Assembly: GCF_000223905.1 (NCBI RefSeq)
Contig: NC_015948.1
Coordinates: 1,922,001 to 1,986,000, forward strand
Direction of reading: 5' to 3'
Source of the DNA: Haloarcula hispanica ATCC 33960
Lineage (GTDB): Archaea > Halobacteriota > Halobacteria > Halobacteriales > Haloarculaceae
Length of the DNA stretch: 64,000 nt
The notes beneath the pieces were generated by a model that was not told the origin of the DNA, did no database searches, and saw nothing but the letters and a program-made list of their open reading frames with translations. Numbering within the stretch: the first letter of the stretch is position 1; every line of letters starts with the position of its first letter. The translations under genes and the position numbers were made by a program. Of the stretch, positions 1 to 7,818 are shown one piece after another.

Positions 1-1039
1 GCACCGTGATGTTGACAACGTCGCCAATGTTGTCCTGAACGGTCGAGCTTTCGAAGCTTGCCTCACCGTCGTCGGACTCGGAGACGTTGATCTGGTCGGA
101 TTCGGCGGAGACGCCGGTCTGGTTGTCCGTCACTTTGACGTAGTACGGACTGTCGTCGGCGCTCTGGTTACCGAAGTCGAACACGACGTTCTCGTTACCT
201 TTCAGGCTCTCGACCTGCGTGGCAACCTTGTCGTCGTCCTCGTTGAACAGCGTTGCGTTGGCCGGCTCGCCACCACGCGTGGTCGAGACGTTGACCGCAA
301 GCGTGTCCTTGTCGTCGATGTTGGCACCGTCGCCGACATCGTCGTCAATGTTCACATTGAGATCGAGATTGCTGATGGTGATGTTTTCGTCCGCGTCACC
401 AGCGACGGAGACCTCGTATTCTTCACCAGTGTCGAGGTTTTCCGTTTCGTAGGTGTAGACTTTGCTGTTGGCTGTGTAAGTGTCCTGCGTGACGACAGCG
501 CCGTTCGAGTCCTCGACCACAATCTTCGTGCTCGAGGTAGCATCGTCATTGTCTGTGTCGCCGTCGGCTCGGATAGCCAGGACTTCACCGCGGAAGGCGT
601 TAGTGTCGCCCGAGTCATCGTCGGCGTCGATCGTCTGGGACGTCACGTCGATGTCCTCAGCGACGACCGTGTTGTCACCGCCGGTGAGACCTGAAACCTT
701 GACGGTCAGGTTCCGGTTCGGCTGAACGTCCTGATCCAGACTGAACTGGAGGCGTCCAGTTGTCCCGTCGTCAGTCGTGTCGACTGACGAGACACCGTAG
801 TTGCTCGGGTTCTTGTTGCCATCGACGTAGATGTCGATGTCTCCCGTATTGACTGTGCTACCGGTTGAACCATTGAGTGCCAATTCGACTGTCCCGCTAT
901 CGTATTCTGCTGCCTGCTGGACGCTGACGTTCGCGGCGGCGGCTGCGCCACCGGAGAACGCGATGGTCCCGGCGAATACCGAGAAGACCATCAGCGCCGT
1001 GAGGAACAGGCTGCGGATTTTTTCGTTTGTATCTGTCAT
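1..1039 (-). CDS. S-layer glycoprotein, copy 1 (5' part only)
   Basis: The gene runs off the left edge; 346 codons are visible. It encodes a secreted cell-surface glycoprotein nearly identical to the gene at 1612-4380. A signal peptide covers about residues 1-36: a short charged start, a hydrophobic core (LFLTALMVFSVFAG), then an AAAAA stretch before NVSV. The visible mature part is acidic and Asn/Thr-rich with many N-x-S/T sequons (NVSV, NGST, NLTV, NITI). Differences from copy 2 cluster at residues 3-8 (DTNEKI versus GNSDKV) and at a few scattered sites. S-layer proteins form the lattice wall of haloarchaea. Whether this copy keeps an intact C-terminus cannot be seen. Confidence 0.85.
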   Translation of the reverse strand, partial: MTDTNEKIRSLFLTALMVFSVFAGTIAFSGGAAAAANVSVQQAAEYDSGTVELALNGSTGSTVNTGDIDIYVDGNKNPSNYGVSSVDTTDDGTTGRLQFSLDQDVQPNRNLTVKVSGLTGGDNTVVAEDIDVTSQTIDADDDSGDTNAFRGEVLAIRADGDTDNDDATSSTKIVVEDSNGAVVTQDTYTANSKVYTYETENLDTGEEYEVSVAGDADENITISNLDLNVNIDDDVGDGANIDDKDTLAVNVSTTRGGEPANATLFNEDDDKVATQVESLKGNENVVFDFGNQSADDSPYYVKVTDNQTGVSAESDQINVSESDDGEASFESSTVQDNIGDVVNITV

Positions 1040-1157
1040 AGTTTGTGTTGCTATCGGGCGACCCCAGCAGTTTTCCACCTGGTCGGAACGCGGTCACCGC
1101 GACCGCGCATAGACCGAACCGGCGTACTCACTTCTGGCGTCATGGGTAGGGGTATCG
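1040..1157 (-). promoter_or_regulatory. Conserved 5' leader of S-layer copy 1
   Basis: These bases match 4381-4495 upstream of copy 2 except for one single-base indel and four substitutions; similarity stops at about 1157. In the transcript a perfect 7-bp hairpin forms from 1107-1101 and 1095-1089 (GACCGCG-type arms, 5-base loop). All four substitutions relative to copy 2 lie in this hairpin. A TATA-like element (ATAAAGCA on the minus strand, 1182-1189) would place the transcript start near 1157, so the conserved block probably equals the untranslated leader. There is no clear Shine-Dalgarno motif before the S-layer ATG. The start site is inferred. Confidence 0.6.
1051..1143 (-). other. Possible 30-codon upstream ORF in S-layer leader 1
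   Basis: An ATG at 1143 opens a 30-codon frame that ends in TAG at 1051-1053, eleven bases before the S-layer ATG. It begins MTPEVSTPVRSM. The same frame, start and stop occur in the copy 2 leader. Two of the four substitutions between the copies change an amino acid (R to H, D to G), so protein-level conservation is not demonstrated. It may be fortuitous. Confidence 0.25.
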
Positions 1158-1611
1158 GTACATTACCCGAAGTGCGGTAAATGCTTTATGGATAAAGGTT
1201 ACATCCAAATTACACATTGCTGTCAGGTAATAATTATTTTGAAATGGTATGTACTCTTATTCTGGATATTTATTTGACTCTTTCCTGGGACCAGATCTGA
1301 GAAACACGCCTCCCGATTCGACCGGCGGTTGTTCCATCACTCGACTACGGACGGGTCCCAAACCGTTACCGAAACCACCCTCGCAGTGGCGGACATCGAG
1401 GAGGTGTCCGGCAGGCGCTGGGTTACTGCCGCGTTGGGCCAGCGTTCGACTGTGATCCAGTCACGACTGCCGATGGGCAGTTAGCCGTTCAGAAGCGGAC
1501 GGAATCGTGTCTGAGTAAACAACGAGTCCCGAGTCGGTCTGCAGTCTGTTTGCACTCTTCACGTACGCGCACGAAAGAAAGAACGGTGTTCAGGGACCGG
1601 AGTGGTTCCGG
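1158..1611. other. Intergenic region between the S-layer genes
   Basis: No gene recognised. The left end (about 1158-1260) is A+T-rich and should hold the promoter of copy 1, reading leftward. An interrupted inverted repeat TTACC-N8-GGTAA lies at 1163-1180. The remainder, up to the stop of copy 2, shows no credible coding frame. It would include the 3' untranslated region of copy 2. Confidence 0.5.
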
Positions 1612-4380
1612 TTAGTTGTCGCGTCGGACAGCGAGGAGCGCAGCAGCGACGAGCGCGATGAGCGCGATGGCTGCCGTGAAGCCGGGACCTTCCGCTTCGG
1701 TGGTCTCGGTTCCAGTGTCCGGCGTGTCCTCAGGCGTGTCCGCAGGCGTGTCTTCTGGCGTGTCCTCAGGCGTGTCCTCAGGCGTGTCCTCAGGCGTGTC
1801 CTCAGGCGTATCCTCAGGCTCCTCGGCGGAGACAGTCACGTTCGCACTGTCCGTCACGGCGGAGCCGTTCTGGGTGTACGGACCGTCATCGCCGGGGAAG
1901 TCGTACTCTTCGTTGCCGTTGGTGTCCTGGTGCGGCATTGCGACCGCAGTGAAGTTCTCGTCCATCGGCTCGTCGAGCGTGATCGTGAGGTCATTGTACG
2001 TACCTGCTTCGAGGTACTCGGAGTTGCCGACGACGTCACCGGATGCGTCACCGGCGTGGATAGCGATGAAGCCGCCACTGGACAGCTGTGCGCTGTCGAC
2101 GACGACTTCGCTACCGTCGGACTCCTGATCGCTGATGCTCACGGTGGCCGTATCGGCTTCGACGATGCGGCCGTCTTCCTCGTCGCTGAAGTCGGAGTCA
2201 CCGTCGACGTCCAGCGTCTGGACGGTGAAGTTCGTTCCAGCGGAGTAGTCGCTGAAGTCTTCCGTAGCGACGTACGTGCCGTTCGGACCAACAGTTGCTT
2301 CCGGTCGTTCGACGAATGGGTTCGCCTCACTCTCGGACTCCATTTCGACTTCGAGCTCGGAGCCGGGGGCGACGTTCGTATCGCCGCTCACTGTCTGTCC
2401 GGCGGCGGCGCCAACGGTGACAAAGCCGTCGTCGTCAAGATTCAGCTCCGCGTTCCGCTCAGACGTGGTGTAGAGCTCGCTTTCGCTCGAAGAGTCGTCA
2501 GTCAGCGGACCTTCTTGCACGGAGAAGGTGGCGTTGATTTCCGTGTCCTCTTCCTCAGTGATCGTGTTACCGGACTCGAACTCGACGTCCTCGGTGTCGA
2601 GGGCGACGAAGTAGGTGTTGTTGTCCGGGTCGTCGACGACGGTCACTGCGCTACTGCTGTTGGCGAAGTTAATCGGATCTGCGTCAGCGTTTGCACCGAC
2701 GTCGGTCCGGTTGACGTAGAGCTGGAGGCCGGAGGCGCTCGTGTCGTCGTTGATACGGTCCGGCGTGGTGTCGGCAGCTGCGATGAACGCATCAGTCACG
2801 TCGGAAGACCCGTTGTCTTCCTGCTCGTATTCGAGCGCACCCTCGATACCGGATGCCTGGATTTCGTGGACGACGACATCTTCGACTGCGACGTCGTCGG
2901 ACTGCGTGAGGTTCTCACCGATGCGGTCGTAGATGTCGATATCCTCGTCGTCGATATCTGCGTCGCTCGGTGCAACCCAGGTCTGCATACTCTCGACGGA
3001 ATTCTCGTTGAGACGTAGCGTCCCAACCGTATCAGGACTGGTGACATCCGGGGAGGTCCCGGCGGTCACGTTTATCGAGTAGGATTGTGGTTCCAGTACA
3101 TCTTCGTCCAAGCTGTTCCTACTATCGGTGAAGCTTCCCTTCTCTTCGACTTCATCGAGGTCGTCGTCACCGGGGACGGTAAGAACCGTGTTGTTGTTGT
3201 CGGTCCCAGCGGTGTAGCTGTTGAACTGAACGGTAACTTCGCCGTCACCGTTGTCGTCCTCGAGCTGACCCTGGATGACGTAGTTGTCGTCGTTCTGGCT
3301 GCCGACGTTGATGACGGCGTTCTCGGTGTTACCCATCTGGACGGTGATGTTGGTGACGTCACCGACTTCATCCTGCACGGTGGAAGTCTCGAAGCTGGCG
3401 TCACCCTCACCGGACTCGGAGACGTTGATCTGGTCGGATTCGGCGGAGACGCCGGTCTGGTTGTCCGTCACTTTGACGTAGTACGGACTGTCGTCGGCGC
3501 TCTGGTTACCGAAGTCGAACACGACGTTCTCGTTACCTTTCAGGCTCTTGATCTGCGTGGCAACCTTGTCGTCGTCTTCGTTGAACAGCGTTGCGTTGGC
3601 CGGCTCGCCACCACGCGTGGTCGAGACGTTGACCGCAAGCGTGTCCGTGTCGTCGATGTTGGCACCGTCGCCGACATCGTCGTCAATGTTCACATTGAGA
3701 TCGAGATTGCTGATGGTGATGTTTTCGTCCGCAGTACCACCAACGGTGACCTCGTATTCTTCACCAGTGTCGAGGTTTTCCGTTTCGTAGGTGTAGACTT
3801 TGCTGTTGGCTGTGTAAGTGTCCTGCGTGACGACAGCGCCGTTCGAGTCCTCGACTACAATTTGAGTACTCGAGGTAGCATCGTCAGCGTCACCTTCGCC
3901 GCCGTCGGCTCGGATAGCCAGGACTTCACCGCGGAAGGCGTTAGTGTCGCCCGAGTCATCGTCGGCGTCGATCGTCTGGGACGTCACGTCGATGTCCTCA
4001 GCGACGACCGTGTTGTCACCGCCGGTGAGACCTGAAACCTCGACGGTCAGGTTCCGGTTCGGCTGAACGTCCTGGTCCAGACTGAACTGGAGGCGTCCAG
4101 TTGTCCCGTCGTCAGTCGTGTCGACTGACGAGACACCGTAGTTGCTCGGGTTCTCGTTTCCGTCGATGTAGATGTTGATGTCTCCCGTCGTGACTGGGCT
4201 ACCGGTTGAACCATTGAGTGCCAATTCGACTGTCCCGCTATCGTATTCTGCTGCCTGCTGGACGCTGACGTTCGCGGCGGCTGCTGCGCCACCGGAGAAC
4301 GCGATGGTCCCGGCGAATACCGAGAAGACCATCAGCGCCGTGAGGAACAGGCTGCGAACCTTGTCTGAATTTCCTGTCAT
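1612..4380 (-). CDS. S-layer (cell surface) glycoprotein, copy 2
   Basis: A 922-residue secreted protein forming the surface lattice. The signal peptide is residues 1 to about 36 (MTGNSDKVRSLFLTALMVFS, then a Gly/Ala-rich cleavage region). The mature chain is strongly acidic with many N-glycosylation sequons. Near the C-terminus is a run of PEDT repeats, then GPGF followed by a hydrophobic helix and RRDN. This is the PGF-CTERM arrangement that archaeosortase A cleaves and replaces with a lipid anchor. Thr-rich spacers before the anchor are typical of haloarchaeal S-layer proteins. The ATG at 4380 is supported by the signal peptide and by the matching start in copy 1. A TATA-like AAACATATAC (4521-4530) lies about 27 bases before the end of the conserved leader. 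Confidence 0.92.
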   Translation of the reverse strand: MTGNSDKVRSLFLTALMVFSVFAGTIAFSGGAAAAANVSVQQAAEYDSGTVELALNGSTGSPVTTGDINIYIDGNENPSNYGVSSVDTTDDGTTGRLQFSLDQDVQPNRNLTVEVSGLTGGDNTVVAEDIDVTSQTIDADDDSGDTNAFRGEVLAIRADGGEGDADDATSSTQIVVEDSNGAVVTQDTYTANSKVYTYETENLDTGEEYEVTVGGTADENITISNLDLNVNIDDDVGDGANIDDTDTLAVNVSTTRGGEPANATLFNEDDDKVATQIKSLKGNENVVFDFGNQSADDSPYYVKVTDNQTGVSAESDQINVSESGEGDASFETSTVQDEVGDVTNITVQMGNTENAVINVGSQNDDNYVIQGQLEDDNGDGEVTVQFNSYTAGTDNNNTVLTVPGDDDLDEVEEKGSFTDSRNSLDEDVLEPQSYSINVTAGTSPDVTSPDTVGTLRLNENSVESMQTWVAPSDADIDDEDIDIYDRIGENLTQSDDVAVEDVVVHEIQASGIEGALEYEQEDNGSSDVTDAFIAAADTTPDRINDDTSASGLQLYVNRTDVGANADADPINFANSSSAVTVVDDPDNNTYFVALDTEDVEFESGNTITEEEDTEINATFSVQEGPLTDDSSSESELYTTSERNAELNLDDDGFVTVGAAAGQTVSGDTNVAPGSELEVEMESESEANPFVERPEATVGPNGTYVATEDFSDYSAGTNFTVQTLDVDGDSDFSDEEDGRIVEADTATVSISDQESDGSEVVVDSAQLSSGGFIAIHAGDASGDVVGNSEYLEAGTYNDLTITLDEPMDENFTAVAMPHQDTNGNEEYDFPGDDGPYTQNGSAVTDSANVTVSAEEPEDTPEDTPEDTPEDTPEDTPEDTPADTPEDTPDTGTETTEAEGPGFTAAIALIALVAAALLAVRRDN
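1721..1816 (-). repeat. 12-bp tandem repeat coding for PEDT units
   Basis: Eight consecutive 12-base units (plus-strand consensus GGCGTGTCCTCA) encode repeats of Pro-Glu-Asp-Thr. One unit reads PADT. Silent changes occur in a few units and the middle ones are identical, as expected for expansion by slippage. The segment lies just outside the membrane anchor of the S-layer protein and is probably an extended, O-glycosylated stalk. Confidence 0.85.
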
Positions 4381-4495
4381 AGTTTGTGTTTGCTATCGGG
4401 CGACCCCAGCAGTTTTCCACCTGGTCGGAACGCGGCCACCGTGGCCACGCATAGACCGAACCGGCGTACTCACTTCTGGCGTCATGGGTAGGGGT
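4381..4495 (-). promoter_or_regulatory. Conserved 5' leader of S-layer copy 2
   Basis: Counterpart of 1040-1157. The hairpin is formed by 4449-4443 and 4437-4431 with a 5-base loop (4438-4442). Compared with copy 1, one base pair is changed on both sides (U-A to C-G in the transcript), one G-C pair becomes a G-U wobble, and one loop base differs, so the stem is kept. The promoter upstream is unrelated to that of copy 1. The predicted transcript start near 4498 coincides with the point where similarity between the copies begins. Confidence 0.6.
4393..4485 (-). other. Possible 30-codon upstream ORF in S-layer leader 2
   Basis: Same frame as at 1051-1143: ATG at 4485, TAG at 4393-4395, twelve bases before the S-layer ATG. 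The only indel between the two leaders lies outside this frame, between its stop codon and the S-layer start. No ribosome-binding motif is visible before it, but about 13 bases separate it from the predicted transcript start. Confidence 0.25.
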
Positions 4496-4810
4496 ACAGT
4501 CTAAACGATAGGTGTCTGTTGTATATGTTTTGTGGTTAGGAAATCTGATTGTCATGAATAGTCAAGCCCCAAAGACGCCATCTGAGGCGATTAGATGTGG
4601 TCCAAGCAGCTTGTAGGTCATAGCACAGGATCGGCATTCGGGCGTTTGACGGCCCAGAGCTACGTATCGGAGATGGTATCGCTGGCCTGAGACGCTAGGG
4701 CTTCACAGATCCTCACTGCTCGCTCAGGAACGACTCCGTAGACGAATCTCCTTCTGACAGCTACCGCGCGAGAATAGATTAGAACAGACGGTTAGTACCG
4801 ACCAGTGCCG
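4496..4810. other. Intergenic region with S-layer copy 2 promoter
   Basis: The TATA-like element at 4521-4530 (minus strand) is the probable promoter of the S-layer gene. From about 4550 to 4800 no gene is recognised. A short minus-strand frame around 4662-4770 reads like the end of a protein (VVPERAVRICEALASQA) but has no start codon and matches nothing I know. Confidence 0.45.
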
Positions 4811-5563
4811 TCAGTTGGTCACGATTTCGATTTCGCGGGCGTCGGGGTCTTTGGTGAACGCGTAGCGGTCGTCACAGCTCTCGGGGTCGCGGTAATCCTC
4901 GGCGTGGCGACCCATCAGCGTCTCCCACGCGCTATGGAGGTCATCGGTTCGAACCGCGAGATGCCCCCAGGCATCGCCGAGTTCGTACGACCGGCCGTCG
5001 TAGTTGTAGGTGAGTTCGACCGACATCGCCTCTTCTGGGGCATCCTCGGGCTTGAGGAAGTACAGGGCGAAGTCGTCGAACTCCTCGCGGCGGAACAGGT
5101 CGTAGTCGAGCTTTCGGGTGTACCAGCCGATAGCCTGTTCGGCGTCTTCGACACGGATCATCGTGTGGTCCAGCGACCACTTCGCGCCGTGGTCCCGTTC
5201 GACGATCTCGATCTCGTGACCGTCGGGGTCCGTGACGAAGGCGTAGGAGCCGCCACAGGAGTCCGGGTCGCGGTAGTCCTCGACGCCGGCGTCCATCAGC
5301 TCGTCGTAGGCCTCGTACACGTCGTCACAGCGGACGGCGATGTGTCCCCACGCGTCACCCATCGTGTACGAGCGCCCGTCGTGGTTGTACGTGAGTTCGA
5401 GCAGGGCACCATCATCGTGGACGTCCTCCGGACCGAGGAAGACGTTCGTGAAGGTGTCGGCCTCCCAGCGGCCCTTCTCCTCGTAATCGAAATACGTCTG
5501 GTACCAGTCCAGCGACGCGTCCAGATCCTCGACGCGCATCATCGTATGATCGAGTGACCACAT
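4811..5563 (-). CDS. Glyoxalase/VOC-superfamily protein with two domains
   Basis: A 250-residue protein made of two vicinal-oxygen-chelate domains, about residues 1-122 and 130-250, similar to each other. Each starts with a metal-binding His (LDHTM) and contains ELTYN-DGRSY, DAWGH and EIEI segments, which supply the usual His/Glu metal ligands. Members include lactoylglutathione lyase and ring-cleaving dioxygenases. A methylglyoxal-detoxifying role is likely but unproven. I chose the ATG at 5563: a box with core CCTTTTC (about 5586-5594) lies 27 bases upstream, fitting leaderless transcription. A GTG at 5572 is the alternative. Confidence 0.8.
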   Translation of the reverse strand: MWSLDHTMMRVEDLDASLDWYQTYFDYEEKGRWEADTFTNVFLGPEDVHDDGALLELTYNHDGRSYTMGDAWGHIAVRCDDVYEAYDELMDAGVEDYRDPDSCGGSYAFVTDPDGHEIEIVERDHGAKWSLDHTMIRVEDAEQAIGWYTRKLDYDLFRREEFDDFALYFLKPEDAPEEAMSVELTYNYDGRSYELGDAWGHLAVRTDDLHSAWETLMGRHAEDYRDPESCDDRYAFTKDPDAREIEIVTN

Positions 5564-5635
5564 ACACGGCACATGGTGCGAGCGAGCGAAAAGGCTACCG
5601 CCACAGGTGGTTCCGTCCGGATTCGATACCGCGGC

Positions 5636-6076
5636 TCACTCCGTCGCCGTGTCCGCTCGGATAGCCGGGAGGTAGTACCACCAGACCACGATAAGCAGGA
5701 CAAGGGAGCCGACCGGGACAGCCACGTAGTTGAGCCGCCTGTTGAATCCCAGAAACACCGGAAACTGCGTCAGACCCGCACCTGCGAGTGCGAGGGCGGT
5801 CACCCGAACATCCTCACGCCAGACGACACCGGCAACGGCGCTGGCTAGAGCAAAGGCATACAGCAGGACGCCCGAACCCCACGATTCGATAAACTGCGGG
5901 AGTGCGCTGGTAAAGCGGATGAAGTAGCTGTAGACCGAGAGCAACTCCGGCGGGTTCGTGTTGAACAGGCCAAACGAGAAGACGAGCGTCAGTTCCTTTC
6001 CAATTAGCACCACTGTCCAGGGGACGAGGCCGGCAACAACGACGGCGATAAGACGGCGTCTGGGACCGCGGTCCAT
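5636..6076 (-). CDS. Small integral membrane protein, function unknown
   Basis: A 146-residue protein with four likely membrane helices: about residues 9-30 (LIAVVVAGLVPWTVVLIG), 63-85, 88-108 and 115-138. The RRRL start and Arg-rich loops suggest a cytoplasmic N-terminus. It resembles a conserved haloarchaeal membrane family that I recall only by a TIGR-type number, with no known function. Its only neighbours are the VOC protein and the DRG GTPase on the same strand, with no overlap, so operon membership is not indicated. Confidence 0.65.
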   Translation of the reverse strand: MDRGPRRRLIAVVVAGLVPWTVVLIGKELTLVFSFGLFNTNPPELLSVYSYFIRFTSALPQFIESWGSGVLLYAFALASAVAGVVWREDVRVTALALAGAGLTQFPVFLGFNRRLNYVAVPVGSLVLLIVVWWYYLPAIRADTATE

Positions 6077-6210
6077 AGTTGGTAGCAGGGTTCCACACCA
6101 ATGAACGCATCTACTCCGCTATGCGGTAGCGGTCCTCCACAGGATTGTTCTTCCGTGGGACCCTTTCTTTTCAGTTGTTCGCGTGCACGCGAGAACCGAC
6201 GCGCGACAAC

Positions 6211-7320
6211 CTAGCGGTTAGCGACGATCCGCAAGATATCTTCGTCAGCGAGTTCGTGGTCGCGCCCGACCTGCTGTTCGTCGTGCTTGGCGCTTGGACC
6301 GGTCACACGAGCGAATCGGAAGCGCTCGTCGAAGCTCCCGCCGAGTTTCTCGCAGGCGTCGTCGACGGTGTCGCCCTCGCGGAGTATCAGCGGTTCCTCG
6401 CGGTCGACACCGCGGCCCGGCTTGTCCATGTAGATCCGGATCAGGCCGAGTTCGTCCCAGATGCGTTCGGTGAGGCTATCGAGCCCTTTCTCTTCCTCGG
6501 CGCTGATGAAGATTGCTTCGTCGGGGTCGATGTCCCGCTCCCGGAGCTCGTCTTCGACTTTGGGGAGGTAGTCGGGCTCGATGAGGTCGGCCTTGTTGAC
6601 AGCAACGAGGGAGGGCAGATAGACGCGGTTGTCCATCACGCCGTCGATGAGCTGGTCGATGTCGATCTGCTCGCCGATGGTGACGTCGGCGTTGACGTAG
6701 CCGTGCTCGCGCAGAACGGCTTTGACCGTCTCGTCGTCGAGTTCGACGCCGGAGGCAGTGTTGACCGAAATCCCGTCCTTGCCCTTCTTCCGGACGTTGA
6801 CCCACGGCGGGTCCTGGTCGAGTCGGATCTTGTTCTTGTACAGTTCTTCGCTGAGTCGGTCGTACTGGTCGATCTCGAAGACGGAGATGAGGAAGACGAT
6901 GAGGTCCGCAGTCCGGACGACGGACAGCACCTCCTTGCCGCCACCGCGACCACCAGCAGCCCCTTCGATGAGACCGGGAACGTCGAGAATCTGGATGTTC
7001 GCTCCCTTGTGCTTGAGCATCCCCGGGTACACGTCGAGTGTGGTGAATTCGTAGGCTCCAGTTTCGGATTCGGCGTTAGTGAGGGCGTTTAGCAGCGTCG
7101 ACTTCCCGACGCTGGGGAACCCGACGAGCGCGACGGTCGCGTCGCCGTGTTTCTCGACGCCGTAGCCACCGCCGCCGCCTGAAGAGGCCTGCTGTTCGAG
7201 CTTTTCCTTTTTCTCCGCGAGCTTGGACTTCAGCCGACCGATATGGGCCTCTGTAGACTTGTTGTAGGGAGTGCTGGCGATTTCGTCCTCGAGTTCCTGA
7301 ATCTCCTCTTCGAGCCCCAT
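6211..7320 (-). CDS. DRG-family GTP-binding protein with TGS domain
   Basis: A 369-residue GTPase of the developmentally regulated GTP-binding (Obg-like) family, which associates with translating ribosomes. After an N-terminal coiled coil (about 1-45) comes a Gly stretch, the P-loop GFPSVGKST, the G2 region around FTTLDVYPG, the G3 motif DVPG, NKAD (G4) and SAEEEKG (G5). The last 75 residues form the TGS domain. The ATG at 7320 is chosen because the box CCTTATTCGG (minus strand, 7344-7353) is 28 bases upstream. A start at 7344 would lie inside that box. Confidence 0.92.
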   Translation of the reverse strand: MGLEEEIQELEDEIASTPYNKSTEAHIGRLKSKLAEKKEKLEQQASSGGGGGYGVEKHGDATVALVGFPSVGKSTLLNALTNAESETGAYEFTTLDVYPGMLKHKGANIQILDVPGLIEGAAGGRGGGKEVLSVVRTADLIVFLISVFEIDQYDRLSEELYKNKIRLDQDPPWVNVRKKGKDGISVNTASGVELDDETVKAVLREHGYVNADVTIGEQIDIDQLIDGVMDNRVYLPSLVAVNKADLIEPDYLPKVEDELRERDIDPDEAIFISAEEEKGLDSLTERIWDELGLIRIYMDKPGRGVDREEPLILREGDTVDDACEKLGGSFDERFRFARVTGPSAKHDEQQVGRDHELADEDILRIVANR

Positions 7321-7343
7321 TAAGTGTATGTCGGCCCCTCGCA

Positions 7344-7353
7344 CCGAATAAGG
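7344..7353 (-). promoter_or_regulatory. TATA box of the DRG GTPase gene
   Basis: CCTTATTCGG on the minus strand is centred about 28 bases before the ATG at 7320. This is the spacing expected for a leaderless haloarchaeal transcript, and it decides the start codon. Confidence 0.6.
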
Positions 7354-7479
7354 CTTTCCTCCCTCGCCGACGCCACCCCATCGGCCCGGGTCGACGCAGT
7401 TGTCCTGCCGTTCAGAATGGTCAAACGACCCTCATGTAATTCGACACACCTATAGGGTATCCACCGTCATGTGTCGATA

Positions 7480-7680
7480 ATGGGAGCGGCGAGTCGGTTC
7501 CGCGACAGCACGCAGATACTGCTGCCAGTCGGTGCGCTCGACGGAATTCGCGAGGAGTTGGAACAGCAGTTCACTGTGAGTGTTCATCAGGACGGTGAAC
7601 AGATTCGGATAATCGGCTCCCCAGTCGAAATCAAGGACGCGAGCGACTTCCTCGCGCGGCACGGCGTGACGTTCGCCTGA
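7480..7680 (+). CDS. Small conserved haloarchaeal protein (VNG_1110C-like)
   Basis: A 66-residue protein, rich in charged residues, with no membrane segment. I believe it belongs to the family named after Halobacterium VNG_1110C, which also sits next to rpl11; this is from memory. Its function is unknown. The residues LLPVGALDGIREELEQQF and VRIIGSP-like strands suggest a small alpha/beta fold. A TATA-like CTATAGGGTA at 7450-7459 lies about 27 bases before the ATG at 7480, which is preferred to a GTG at 7471. Confidence 0.65.
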   Translation: MGAASRFRDSTQILLPVGALDGIREELEQQFTVSVHQDGEQIRIIGSPVEIKDASDFLARHGVTFA

Positions 7681-7818
7681 ACTGACTGGGATTCTATTCT
7701 TTGCCGCGCTGACCTCTTGTTTGCTGGTTCCAAACGGTGAGCGTTCGTGCGTGTGGAGGCCTCACGCAGCGATCCGTGAAACGCAATCCTTTAAACTGCC
7801 GCGAGGATTCCACTATGT

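Noticed and set aside
1163-1180. TTACC-N8-GGTAA upstream of S-layer copy 1, as a third copy of the pirin/FAD operator
   Set aside because: The spacer is eight bases rather than four, and the inner bases do not pair. The half-sites alone are too short to be meaningful.
1721-1816. Short tandem repeats as a CRISPR array
   Set aside because: The units are 12 bases without spacers and encode PEDT repeats in frame. No CRISPR array or cas gene was found in the window.
1930-3018. A 362-codon plus-strand open frame inside the S-layer gene, and similar long antisense frames elsewhere (for example 27212-28951 and 62326-63804)
   Set aside because: They lie opposite clearly recognisable genes. High G+C at third positions and few T-rich codons keep antisense frames open. 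The translations are Arg- or Val-rich and match no family.
4662-4770. Minus-strand frame reading VVPERAVRICEALASQA as an insertion-sequence or gene remnant
   Set aside because: It has no start codon, is under 40 codons long, and resembles no transposase I know. It was not strong enough to list as a pseudogene.
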